Origin: Ochrobactrum sp. BTU1
GTDB taxonomy: Bacteria; Pseudomonadota; Alphaproteobacteria; Rhizobiales; Rhizobiaceae
Length of the DNA stretch: 64,000 bases
Assembly: GCA_018798825.1 (NCBI GenBank)
Contig: CP076355.1
Location: forward strand, 62,001-126,000
Direction: 5' to 3'
The position numbers and the translations under genes are program-made. The number at the start of each line of letters is the position of its first letter. The stretch's first letter is position 1. The notes beneath the pieces are model-generated. The model saw only the letters and a list, made by a program, of their open reading frames with translations, did not search any database and had not been told where the DNA came from. Positions 27,030 to 35,741 of the stretch are shown one piece after another.

Positions 27030-29977
27030 ACGACAGTAGCCTGAGACCTGCTATAGCTAGCGGAGATGATATCCTCTCCCCTTACCCATCCTTGGCTGAA
27101 GCATTGATTGTTGGGTGCGAGATGGCGAAGGAGGGCCACTTCCTCAGTATCAAGCCGGACGGGCGACAGGTAAAAATGCTTTGGGGCGAAAGCCTTCAGC
27201 GTGCCTGGAGGATCGTCGCCGCGTTAAGGCGCGATGGTGTCACCGCGGGATCCGCGATAGTCTTGCGTTTGCGGGAGGCAGAGGAGATTGTCACTGCTAT
27301 CCACGCCGGCATTTTAGGCGGGTATGTGATCTTACCAATGTCCACCCGGCCCGAACAACTTCTACCAGAAGCGGTCACTGCGGAATTTCCGCGGATCGTC
27401 GATATCGACGCTGCTGCATTCAATCGATTGACCCAAGGTGATGACGCCAGCTGCAAGTCTCCGTCTACGGGAGCACCGACCTATTTGCGCTTCGGTATTC
27501 CAACTTCGGGAACAACCGGTGCGTCTAGGCTCGTTGGCCTTTCCGACAGCGCCTCTTTGGCGCGCTGGTGGCCTCGAGTGCCGCAAGCCAGTCAAGCCAA
27601 AGGCTTTTTGTCTTGGACATCCTTCGATCACGTAATGGGCATCGGCCTAGCGATGCCTGATCTTCCCGTCAAAGTCCATCTCGCAACTCAACGGTTTGTT
27701 GCAAACCCACTGACATGGCTGGATGCTTTAGTATCAACCGGCGCGACCCATGCCACTACAACGAATTTCGGATTGGACCGGGTAGTCCGTGCCTTAGCTC
27801 TCACCCCTGACCGGAGGTGGGATTTGCAGCACATCCAACGTATCGGTATAGGCGCGGAAACCGTTTTGCCTGCAACAGTCGAAGCGGCGTTGCGCGCACT
27901 GGTTCCGCTTGGTCTGCGCGAAGATGCATTGATTGCGGGATACGGACTTTCTGAATGTGGCCCTGTTGTCGGAGGCGGCACCTCTTTGTTGCCTGGGCAA
28001 AAAGCCAGCGAAGGGGGGCTAGAACTGGACGGGCCAACAGCTGGACATGCTCTGCGCATAACCAATCCTGATGGTGTGGTGTTATCTGAGGGCGCAATTG
28101 GCGCAATCGAGGTTCGTGGTGTAACCATGACCTCAGGCTATATTGGCGATCCCGACGCAAATTCCCAGCTTTTCACTGCCGACCATTGGCTCAGAACAGG
28201 AGATTTAGGGAAGCTCCGCCTGGGCAAATTAACGGTAACAGGGCGCGAAAAGGAACTCGTCGTTGTAAACGCGAAGAAATATTCATGCCAGGAGATAGAA
28301 GCGCAACTACTTACAGTTCCGGGCTGTTCAGAGATTTATGCGGCTCCCTTATCTCCCGAATTTAACTTGTCCTCGGGCGCGCGATGCGGAATTTTCATTG
28401 TTTGCACCGTTTGTCCTGATCCTGAAAGGGTCGCAAAAGACGTCGCTCTCACCATGGCCAAGGCTTTCAATTTCGTTCCTGCGCGTGTTTCACTTATAAG
28501 TCCCGACCAAGTGCCCCGAACAGCCTTGGGGAAAATACGCCGACTGCATCTGCCTGATCTGTCGAGCCCCAATATCGCTTATCGAAGCCAAGCCAAAACC
28601 AGTACGCTGGATGAGTTTGGAGCCCTCTTAGGTATATGGCGGGAAATTCTAAAGCTTGAAGGGGATTTTGATGCTGACGAGGACTTTTTCCTTCTAGGAG
28701 GAGACTCGTTGATGGCGCTGGACCTGATCGTTGAAGTCGAGCGCGTCTATAACACAAGCCTCAATCTCCAAGATTTTGCTGAAACCTTAAGTTTGCGAAA
28801 TGTCTCGCTGTATTTAAACGGCGTCAATGTCGGCTATACCCCTTCGCCCGACCCTTGGCTTGAGAAGATGCAAAATCTGATGCAGTCCTGGCCGGGAGAA
28901 CCAGGCTTGGAGGGTGGGCTAATTCGTCGACTGAGCGGCGGAGAAACTCTCTCGAAAGGCGCTAATCTCTTCTGGTGCGCGCAGACCCCTATCGAAGCTG
29001 AAAATCTTCAAGAGACGCTTGGTACAAGGGTTAATAGTTTCATACTGCGCTCGGGCGCGTATTTATTTCATTACGACACAATACAATCGCAGGCTGCTGC
29101 TGAACATTATGCTAATGAAATCCAAAGACTTGCGCCTCACGGTCCACTCATTCTCGGTGGTAACTGCCAAGGCGCCACAATGATGAACGAGATTATCTCG
29201 CTCCTGCAAAGGGCAGGCCGAGAGATTGGTCTTTTCATCATAGCCGACACCGATTTTCCGCGACTGAGTAAAGACGAGGCTTTTGGTATGCCGGTGGCAT
29301 TGATTGCCATGAGTGGAAGCCGCTTCAACCCTCAGCGCTGGTTCAAAGACCCAGTTGTCGGTCTGAGGAAAATCGCACCCAAGGGACTAAAGTTGTCGAT
29401 TTTGCCCGGCCGTTATAGCGAGACTTGGCAAAAGCCATATAATGAATCGGCGGCCGATTTAGTATTTGAAGCAATAGAGTGGAGCAAATTGGCACCTGAG
29501 TCCGAGGGACTGCCAGCTCCCTTGCCCCTGAAAAGTGGGTTTTATAACCGTACGATTACATCGTTTCAGGAAAACCTGAAGCTAATTGCGGGCCAGGACT
29601 ACGATCTACAACTGGAATTGACCAATACGGGCAACACAGTCTGGGCGCCTTATCAGAAAAGCGGGCTGGCTGTCGGCAATCACTGGCTTTCGACGGCTGG
29701 GGAGATATTGATCTGGTCAGATGGTCGCGAGCCCTTACGCGGTCCTTTGGAACCTGGAGAAAAAATCGCTATTACACTTAGTATCAGAGTACCCAACACC
29801 ATAGGGTCCACCCTTATAGAAGTGGATCTGGTCGAGGAAGGGGTCCGTTGGTTCGGTGAAGTTAATGCTCCACCACTGCAGATTCCTGTCTTGGTGGAAG
29901 CTCCTGCGAAATATACCCCGTGGTGGCGAGCTCTCTTGCCTTTCCCACTGGCACAGCGCATCCGAAATAATGGATAG
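27026..29977 (+). CDS. Single-module NRPS-like protein: adenylation, carrier, hydrolase and beta-sandwich domains
   Basis: Multidomain protein of 983 residues, GTG start overlapping the DUF218 stop. Residues about 20-510 form an ANL-superfamily adenylate-forming domain: IPTSGTTGASRLVGLSDSA (A3 P-loop), LIAGYGLSECGP (A5), WLRTGDLGKLRLGKLTVTGREKEL (A7-A8) and TALGKIRR with the terminal Lys (A10). Residues about 525-600 are a carrier domain with FFLLGGDSLMALDL (phosphopantetheine Ser). Residues about 640-830 are thioesterase/hydrolase-like with GGNCQGATMMNEI: Cys occupies the nucleophile position of GxSxG. Residues about 835-975 look like the NBR1-type Ig-like domain: LTNTGNTVWAPY...LEPGEKIAI...DLVEEGVRWFGEV, a domain seen with bacterial polysaccharide enzymes. 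Inference: it activates a carboxylic or amino acid and passes it to a sugar or lipid. No condensation domain is present. Confidence 0.72.
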   Translation: MNDSSLRPAIASGDDILSPYPSLAEALIVGCEMAKEGHFLSIKPDGRQVKMLWGESLQRAWRIVAALRRDGVTAGSAIVLRLREAEEIVTAIHAGILGGYVILPMSTRPEQLLPEAVTAEFPRIVDIDAAAFNRLTQGDDASCKSPSTGAPTYLRFGIPTSGTTGASRLVGLSDSASLARWWPRVPQASQAKGFLSWTSFDHVMGIGLAMPDLPVKVHLATQRFVANPLTWLDALVSTGATHATTTNFGLDRVVRALALTPDRRWDLQHIQRIGIGAETVLPATVEAALRALVPLGLREDALIAGYGLSECGPVVGGGTSLLPGQKASEGGLELDGPTAGHALRITNPDGVVLSEGAIGAIEVRGVTMTSGYIGDPDANSQLFTADHWLRTGDLGKLRLGKLTVTGREKELVVVNAKKYSCQEIEAQLLTVPGCSEIYAAPLSPEFNLSSGARCGIFIVCTVCPDPERVAKDVALTMAKAFNFVPARVSLISPDQVPRTALGKIRRLHLPDLSSPNIAYRSQAKTSTLDEFGALLGIWREILKLEGDFDADEDFFLLGGDSLMALDLIVEVERVYNTSLNLQDFAETLSLRNVSLYLNGVNVGYTPSPDPWLEKMQNLMQSWPGEPGLEGGLIRRLSGGETLSKGANLFWCAQTPIEAENLQETLGTRVNSFILRSGAYLFHYDTIQSQAAAEHYANEIQRLAPHGPLILGGNCQGATMMNEIISLLQRAGREIGLFIIADTDFPRLSKDEAFGMPVALIAMSGSRFNPQRWFKDPVVGLRKIAPKGLKLSILPGRYSETWQKPYNESAADLVFEAIEWSKLAPESEGLPAPLPLKSGFYNRTITSFQENLKLIAGQDYDLQLELTNTGNTVWAPYQKSGLAVGNHWLSTAGEILIWSDGREPLRGPLEPGEKIAITLSIRVPNTIGSTLIEVDLVEEGVRWFGEVNAPPLQIPVLVEAPAKYTPWWRALLPFPLAQRIRNNG

Positions 29978-30341
29978 CTAACCTGAGCGCAAAATGCCGT
30001 AAGTGAGGCTGTCTGATTACGTTTGCTTGCTGCAAAAGAAAGGCGAAGACTTCAGCCCTGTCTTAAACCCGAGACGCTTACGAGGGATTACGCTGAGATG
30101 GAAGCGCTGCTACCGCAACCGGATATGAACGATAGGTTCGCAGCAATGAAGGTCGCGCATTGTTCCCCTGTAGCGAAACGAGCAGAGGGAAATCATTTCA
30201 GGTTGGAAAGGCACTGCAGGATATGCCTTCTCCGTACCATTGATATCGATTATTTTTGAAGTGTGGGGCTTCTGCGCCCCCTATTTCAGGCCGCAAGCAG
30301 GCTCGAGGTTTAAAATAAATAATTGTTAATTCGTTAATTGT
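29978..30341. other. Intergenic stretch between convergent genes
   Basis: No supported gene. A short G/C stem GGGGC-GCCCC (30265-30269 with 30276-30280) followed by CTATTT may act as a weak terminator for the upstream NRPS-like gene. The rest is AT-rich and featureless. Confidence 0.4.
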
Positions 30342-31631
30342 CTATTTCCGCAATTTATACAGATACTTCCTGATGAATGTTGGCAATATTGAGTGATAAA
30401 AACGTTTGATTTGACTGTTGAACCGCTCAATCTCTGTAACTTTTTCAACCAAAGTCTGTAACGATTGATTAGTCGCATTCAATTGCAAAACTGCTTGCTC
30501 CGCACTCGCTTGTCCAATTCTCGCCATGCTCTCATAATTTTGCAGAGCATCAGATATAGCATCGAAGCGAGAGACCAAGAGAGCTTGATCATTACCCTTC
30601 TGGATCATTCCTAGCTCTGTAGCAATATTGAACCATTTCCGCTCAGGTATTGTTACTGAAAGTTCTTCAATCCACCTTGAGTTATCCAATGCGTAATCAT
30701 TGTTTGCAGATTTTAAATGATCATCGATCGCCTGTTGATATACAACGAGATAAGCTTCGGTGTATTTATCAAGGCCCACAACTGAGCGGAAATATTCAGA
30801 TACTCGAAAAGCATCTTCTGAATTATATGCGCCAATTGCTTCTATTAAATTTTCTACGTTTGTCTGTTGGGATAGTAAACCTACCCCTAAGTTCCAATCG
30901 CGCCAATTATTCATATTTTCGCAAGTCAATAAACCTGCGAAGCCGCGAGCGTCGCACACAACAACCGCGCAGCCAACCGAAGCAGCTTCAATTGCCATTC
31001 TGGCGGTCGCAAACACAACGTCGTACCTGATTAGTTCTTTTTCAATTTCATCGGAAACTCTTCCCGTTGCTGGACCTAGTTCATCCAGATCAATATTCAT
31101 TTTTAAGCAAGCTTCACGTACGACCTTTTGATGATGATGATTTTTAGTCAACATAAGGCCACGCACAGGCTTCGTGGGAAGAACGCTGCGTGGGATGAAC
31201 CGTGTTAAATCGACTGCATTATGGATGACGCTTAGTTTCTGCTCTGGAACGCCACATGCAATGCTCTTCCGTCTACACGCCTCGTCGACGGCAACCCATC
31301 TCTTAATTTGAGGGTGAACAATAGGTGCTTCCACCATAAAAACTGAACTGTGACACGTAAAGACAACGGGAACGTTGGGGAACCGAGCCATCGCAATTAA
31401 AGTCGGCGTTACATGGTGCGCATGAATTACGTCTGGTATTTCTTTGATGTCAGCAATTCTATCGTAGACTTGGAAGCCTTGGGTTCTCATCCGTTCGGCT
31501 AATTCCCCGATCCGAGGGGCGTACAAGAGGACTTCGTGACCCGCTCTGCGCAAGCCAACTGCGGTCAAAGCTGAGACAGTCTCAGTGCCCGAATTGGTCG
31601 AAATAAACATATTCGTTATCAAAATTCGCAC
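30342..31631 (-). CDS. GT4 family glycosyltransferase with C-terminal helical tail
   Basis: Glycosyltransferase of 429 residues with a GT-B N-terminal domain: RILITNMFISTNSGTETVSALTAVGLRRAGHEVLLYAP, then VIHAHHVTPTLIAMARFPNVPVVFTCHSS and VIHNAVDLTRFIP. The donor-binding half is less regular: VVFATARMAIEAASVGCAVVVCDARGFAGLL resembles the E-containing GT4 motif. Residues about 365-410 are helical and probably coiled, ending in a basic tail FYHSILPTFIRKYLYKLRK. The start is GTG at 31631, supported by GGAGG ten bases upstream. It is divergent from the PIG-L-like gene at 31700. Confidence 0.75.
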   Translation of the reverse strand: MRILITNMFISTNSGTETVSALTAVGLRRAGHEVLLYAPRIGELAERMRTQGFQVYDRIADIKEIPDVIHAHHVTPTLIAMARFPNVPVVFTCHSSVFMVEAPIVHPQIKRWVAVDEACRRKSIACGVPEQKLSVIHNAVDLTRFIPRSVLPTKPVRGLMLTKNHHHQKVVREACLKMNIDLDELGPATGRVSDEIEKELIRYDVVFATARMAIEAASVGCAVVVCDARGFAGLLTCENMNNWRDWNLGVGLLSQQTNVENLIEAIGAYNSEDAFRVSEYFRSVVGLDKYTEAYLVVYQQAIDDHLKSANNDYALDNSRWIEELSVTIPERKWFNIATELGMIQKGNDQALLVSRFDAISDALQNYESMARIGQASAEQAVLQLNATNQSLQTLVEKVTEIERFNSQIKRFYHSILPTFIRKYLYKLRK

Positions 31632-31699
31632 GTCTTGTTATCCTCCAACTCCTAGCAATATTGTGATACATGAAGATGATAAAAGCGATAGAGGTCTAG

Positions 31700-32434
31700 A
31701 TGCTTCAGGGCGACCATAATATTCTGATTTTAGCCCATCCGGGACATGAGCTGAGAATTCATCACTGGCTAGAGATAAACACGCCCACAGTCTATTTGCT
31801 GACGGATGGTTCGGGCGGTCAGATGGCTTCAAGAGTTCATTTTTCAAAGGACCTGATAGATCGATGTGGTGCAAGTTCTGGTGCTGTTTTTGGCGAGATT
31901 TCAGATAAGGACTGGTATGCGTCGATAATGGCAGGTAAAAATGATCTTCTCGCAAAAACCATTCAAACCATCGTTGATGATGCTCCCAAAAACTGTAGGG
32001 TTCAAATTGTTGCTGATGCTTTGGACGGCTATAACCCGATGCACGATATGGCATGGTTTATCGGCAAAATTGTCCATCATCGAATTGCGCAACACGCAAC
32101 GGCCTTGCCATTTCTCGCTTCAGCAGCAACAACGAATGTGCAAGGCAGTGTTGAACTTTCTCTTCAGTTGAACGCAGAAGCGCGTGCAAGAAAAACTATG
32201 TCTGTCAAAAGCTATACGCCATTAGCTGAAGAAGCTCGAAGAATACTAGAACAAGATCCGCTAGCATTTGACGAAGAAAGATTGATATCACAGTCCTTTG
32301 ATTGGAAAGCTGAATATAAACCCCTTTGGGAGAAGATTGGCAGACAGCGAGTGAATGATGGTATCTATTCGGATTGCCTGACTTTTCAGCAACACGTAAG
32401 GCCACTTCTTAAAGACCTTGTTCCTGACGAATAA
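31700..32434 (+). CDS. Divergent PIG-L/LmbE-like deacetylase family protein
   Basis: Protein of 244 residues resembling GlcNAc-PI de-N-acetylase (LmbE-like) enzymes, which remove N-acetyl groups from sugars with a Zn ion. The first beta strand is NILILAHPGHELRIHHW, corresponding to the family AHPDDE motif, but both aspartates are changed (Gly-His). VYLLTDGSGGQMASR fits the TdG...G segment and NPMHDMAWFIGKIVHH fits the HxxH region. The loss of the catalytic aspartate suggests altered chemistry or a non-catalytic role. It is divergent from a glycosyltransferase gene in the polysaccharide region, which fits a sugar-modifying function. Family call is by motif only. Confidence 0.5.
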   Translation: MLQGDHNILILAHPGHELRIHHWLEINTPTVYLLTDGSGGQMASRVHFSKDLIDRCGASSGAVFGEISDKDWYASIMAGKNDLLAKTIQTIVDDAPKNCRVQIVADALDGYNPMHDMAWFIGKIVHHRIAQHATALPFLASAATTNVQGSVELSLQLNAEARARKTMSVKSYTPLAEEARRILEQDPLAFDEERLISQSFDWKAEYKPLWEKIGRQRVNDGIYSDCLTFQQHVRPLLKDLVPDE

Positions 32435-32975
32435 ATATCCACATAGTTGATAGTGAATATCTGCCACCTAAGCCTGATCCTCAGATAGGATGCGCGGCAA
32501 GGAAAGATGCGCCATGCTCCTCTTCAAGCGAGATGAGCAGATAGAGATCATATCCGTTCGGGCATAGAGAAGTGCCGCCCAAACCCGCGCAGTCGACCAA
32601 ACTGCTTCTGAGCAGCTCGAAACCTCAGTCCGCGCTATTTTGGAAACGTTTTCCGTTGTTCTATATTTTTGCTTGACGTCAGGTACCAGTTTTAGATTAT
32701 GGTAACGTTACCATATTCCGTACGCGGACAGTATTTCACCGATCTTGGACTGCGATTCGTACTTTATCGTTCTCATCTAGATTACCGCTGCGACTGCTGA
32801 GGAAAATCATTCATGGCCGATACCTGCGGTTATCCGAAAATATCGAGCAGCGATGATCTCAACCGCCGATGATTCCACAATCTTTTGATCCTTGTTTGCA
32901 AAGTTCAACAATAAACGTACTTTCAATCCGATTCACTCGTTATTAAGCCGTAAGATATCGGCATAAAGGCCCTCA
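32435..32975. other. Regulatory intergenic stretch before the LacI-family gene
   Basis: No coding frame with support. It holds the TTGACG hexamer at 32673-32678 and the perfect palindrome at 32698-32715. The long leader (about 260 bp) between the palindrome and the ATG at 32976 shows no recognisable riboswitch. Confidence 0.6.
32698..32715. promoter_or_regulatory. Probable LacI-family operator overlapping a promoter
   Basis: Perfect 18-bp palindrome TATGGTAACGTTACCATA with a central CG, the hallmark of LacI/GalR operators. It starts 19 bp after TTGACG (32673-32678), so it covers the -10 region of a likely promoter. A near copy occurs at 36754-36771. Confidence 0.75.
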
Positions 32976-34046
32976 ATGCAGAATATGACGATCCCTACCG
33001 TTACTCAGGATCCCGTTGTTCGTGTTCCGGGTGACGATAGTGACCAAATTCCGCAGGATGGCAAACAAGTTCGTATCGAGGCGGTAGCGAAGCTCGCCGG
33101 GGTGTCGGCGATCACAGTTTCGCGCGCATTGAACAAGCCGGAAGTCGTTGCAGAAAGTACCCGCGTCAAGGTTGCTGAAGCTGTTCGAGCGACGGGATTT
33201 AGCCTTAATCCTCACGCGAGCGCTCTGCGTTCCGGCCGTTCAAATGTTGTGGCTGTGTTTATTTCCTCCATGGCAAGTGAACAGTTTCTGCAAGCTGCCG
33301 GCGCATTTTCGGACGTGGTGGAGGCGCTAGGGTTTGAGGTCGTTTTGGCCCGCACTTCTTACTCCTACGAGCGAGAGGTGCGATTAACGCGCAGCTTGTC
33401 GCAAATCCGACCGGCTGGAGCATTCATCACTGGCATGCTTGAACAGGAACTCAATCGGGATTTGTTTCGTCGCCTTAAAATCCCGATCGTCGAAAGTTGG
33501 GCTTATTGTGATACGCCGATTGATATGCTAGTCGGAATTTCAAATACCGATGGCGTTACCGCAATGGTCCAGTATTTGGCTGAGCGCGGTTATCGGCGTC
33601 CCGCTTTCATCGGACGTGCTTATGGTCGCGGACATATTCGGCATGTTGCATTTCAAAATGAATGCGCCCGGCTTGGGCTTGAGGCCGCGGGCTCCATACT
33701 TCTACCGACGGTTCGCTCAAAAGAAGACGGGCGAGTTGCTTTGTCTGAATTGTTACGCCAGCACAAACCGGATGCCGTCTTTTGCGCAAATGACCTTTTG
33801 GCTTGTGGTGCTTTGCTTGAAGCAAAAGCTCGCGGACTAAGAGTGCCTGAAGATATCGCTATTTCAGGCTTTGGAGATAGTGCATTGATGCAGGAATTGC
33901 CTCCTGGAATTACAACGGTCGCTGTAGACTCAATACATCTGGGTCGTTTGGCTGGGGAAATGCTCGCCGCGAGACTGATGAAGACAGGACCGCAAAAAGA
34001 TAGAGTGCTCCTGCCGCTCACCTTGATCCAGCGAGGATCATGCTGA
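32976..34046 (+). CDS. LacI-family transcriptional regulator of the amino-acid catabolic locus
   Basis: Repressor-type regulator of 356 residues. After a 30-residue N-terminal extension comes the LacI helix-turn-helix RIEAVAKLAGVSAITVSRALNKP and the hinge-helix region NPHASALRSGRSN. The periplasmic-binding-protein-like effector domain follows (VVAVFISSM to the C-terminus), with typical CANDLLACGALLEAKARGLRVPEDIAISGFGD. GntR/GalR-type relatives sense sugars or sugar acids; in this setting the effector is likely an amino-acid derivative (inference). A palindromic operator lies upstream (32698-32715) and a second one before the catabolic genes (36754-36771), so autoregulation plus control of the locus is likely. 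Confidence 0.88.
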   Translation: MQNMTIPTVTQDPVVRVPGDDSDQIPQDGKQVRIEAVAKLAGVSAITVSRALNKPEVVAESTRVKVAEAVRATGFSLNPHASALRSGRSNVVAVFISSMASEQFLQAAGAFSDVVEALGFEVVLARTSYSYEREVRLTRSLSQIRPAGAFITGMLEQELNRDLFRRLKIPIVESWAYCDTPIDMLVGISNTDGVTAMVQYLAERGYRRPAFIGRAYGRGHIRHVAFQNECARLGLEAAGSILLPTVRSKEDGRVALSELLRQHKPDAVFCANDLLACGALLEAKARGLRVPEDIAISGFGDSALMQELPPGITTVAVDSIHLGRLAGEMLAARLMKTGPQKDRVLLPLTLIQRGSC

Positions 34047-34148
34047 TTACGGTTTTTTTCCCTTTGAATGAAGCAGGTCAGAGATCTGCATGTGAATGTA
34101 GCGCACATCGTGAGAAAGCCTCGATAAGCCGGGGGTGACCGAATTCTA

Positions 34149-34164
34149 AGCCGGCCAGCCGGCT
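34149..34164. other. GC-rich inverted repeat after the LacI-family gene
   Basis: AGCCGG (34149-34154) and CCGGCT (34159-34164) can form a compact hairpin. It is followed by A-rich, not T-rich, sequence on the plus strand, so it is not a good plus-strand intrinsic terminator. Confidence 0.35.
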
Positions 34165-34224
34165 GGGACGAGAAAAAAATCAAGTATCGAATGTTAACGT
34201 TGTCATAAATGCGAGATATATGCC

Positions 34225-35409
34225 ATGATGAAATATGCCGGAATTGATCGGGACGCTGTAATCTTTCTCCTGTCGCGGTTTATTGAAATTCCCTCGATCA
34301 ACCCAGCGTTTCGCACCGAGAATGATGGAGAAGCTTCTCATTTCGGAGAACAGGCACTGGCTGAAGCTTTGCACGAATGGTTTATGGCCGCCAATGTCGA
34401 TTGTTCGATTGATGAAGTGACACCGGGACGGCCAAATCTAATCGCACGGGTAAAAGGGCGAAGTGGCGCAAAGAGGATGCTCTGGGAGGGACACCTGGAC
34501 ACAGTTCAAGTGTCCGGCATGGCAAATCCCTTCGTTCCTAGGATAGAGGGCAACAGGATATTCGGTCGCGGTGCCGTGGATGATGGGGCAAGCGTCGTCG
34601 CCTTTATGCTTGCAATGCGTGCATTAAATGCAATGCCGCCGCAGGCGGATGTCGATTTCCTCGCGGCGATGGACGAGGAGTTCAGTTATCAAGGGATTCT
34701 GCACTATCTTTCGCAAGAAAAGCGTTATGACTTTGGAGTTGCGGGAGAGCCGACTTCACTCAGGGTGGTCAGAGCCTGCAAGGGCACGGTGCGATGGTGG
34801 GTGGAGATCGAGGGTCGGAATGCCCATACAGGAAAGCCTGAAGAAGGGATCAACGGCATAACAATTGCCCGGCGGATTCTGGACCTCTATGATCTTGAAA
34901 TGAGCCGTCGGACGCTTGTGCATCCATTGCTTGGTGCAGCAACATTGACCTGTACGGCAATTGAGGCCGGGATTGGGCCCAACACGGTTCCTGCGGTTTG
35001 TCGATTGCGCTTTGATTATCGATATTTACCAACAGAGTTGGGAATGGAAGTTCACGGTGCGTTCAAGGTCATTGCCGAAGCAGTAATGGCGGAATACCCT
35101 GATGCAATCGTGAGCGTTGAAGCACCATTTGTTGATTCTTCAGCGATGGATATCGCCCACACAAGCGATATTGTTGCGCACATGAGCAGAGTTTGCGAGC
35201 GTCATCACGTCGACCCGGAACCTATCGGCGTGCCTTATGGTTCAGATGCGACAAAAATGGTCAATAATGCAGCCATTCCAACAGTCATTTTCGGGCCCGG
35301 AAGCATCGATCAGGCGCACGCAATTGATGAGTTTGCTGAAATCGATCCGATAATAAAAGCTGCAAAAATGCTTGTTGATCTGGCTCATGACCTGGAGATA
35401 CCGCTTTGA
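34225..35409 (+). CDS. M20 family metallopeptidase/deacylase (ArgE/DapE-like)
   Basis: Zn-dependent amidohydrolase of 394 residues, likely removing an N-acyl group from an amino acid (acetylornithine deacetylase/succinyl-DAP desuccinylase family). Metal-site motifs are EGHLDTV (His90, Asp92), GRGAVDDG (Asp119), the catalytic and metal Glu pair in MDEEFSYQG (Glu151/152), AGEPTS (Glu175) and the late His in FGPGSIDQAHAIDEF. The dimerisation lid domain (about 180-300) includes RNAHTGKPEEGINGI. It follows the LacI gene in the same direction. The substrate is unknown; with the transporter and dehydratases nearby it could free a hydroxy amino acid from an N-acyl or peptide form. Confidence 0.85.
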   Translation: MMKYAGIDRDAVIFLLSRFIEIPSINPAFRTENDGEASHFGEQALAEALHEWFMAANVDCSIDEVTPGRPNLIARVKGRSGAKRMLWEGHLDTVQVSGMANPFVPRIEGNRIFGRGAVDDGASVVAFMLAMRALNAMPPQADVDFLAAMDEEFSYQGILHYLSQEKRYDFGVAGEPTSLRVVRACKGTVRWWVEIEGRNAHTGKPEEGINGITIARRILDLYDLEMSRRTLVHPLLGAATLTCTAIEAGIGPNTVPAVCRLRFDYRYLPTELGMEVHGAFKVIAEAVMAEYPDAIVSVEAPFVDSSAMDIAHTSDIVAHMSRVCERHHVDPEPIGVPYGSDATKMVNNAAIPTVIFGPGSIDQAHAIDEFAEIDPIIKAAKMLVDLAHDLEIPL

Positions 35410-35741
35410 TTGCGATGGGTACGAGGTCGTATCTCCATCTATTTCCACGCCGTAAGTTCGGCGCCAGTCTATCGTCTGGCGTCAAATGTCTGGATGAGAC
35501 AGGGGAAAGCCATTCTTCGCAGATCGTTGCTTGAAGCAAGATCAGGATATGCAAATCAACGCGCGGCCCCGAAATGGGCCTCGCGCCGACTAATTAACAA
35601 GAGCATCCCAGACATTAAAATTTTTCGCTGAGTGAACCGAGAATTAGAATACACCCAGCGCTAGTTTGTCGTGGCGAAATCGCGGCGCGCCATCTTGAAG
35701 CGTATATAGCGTCCATGACCTCGGCATATTATGGCAAGACG

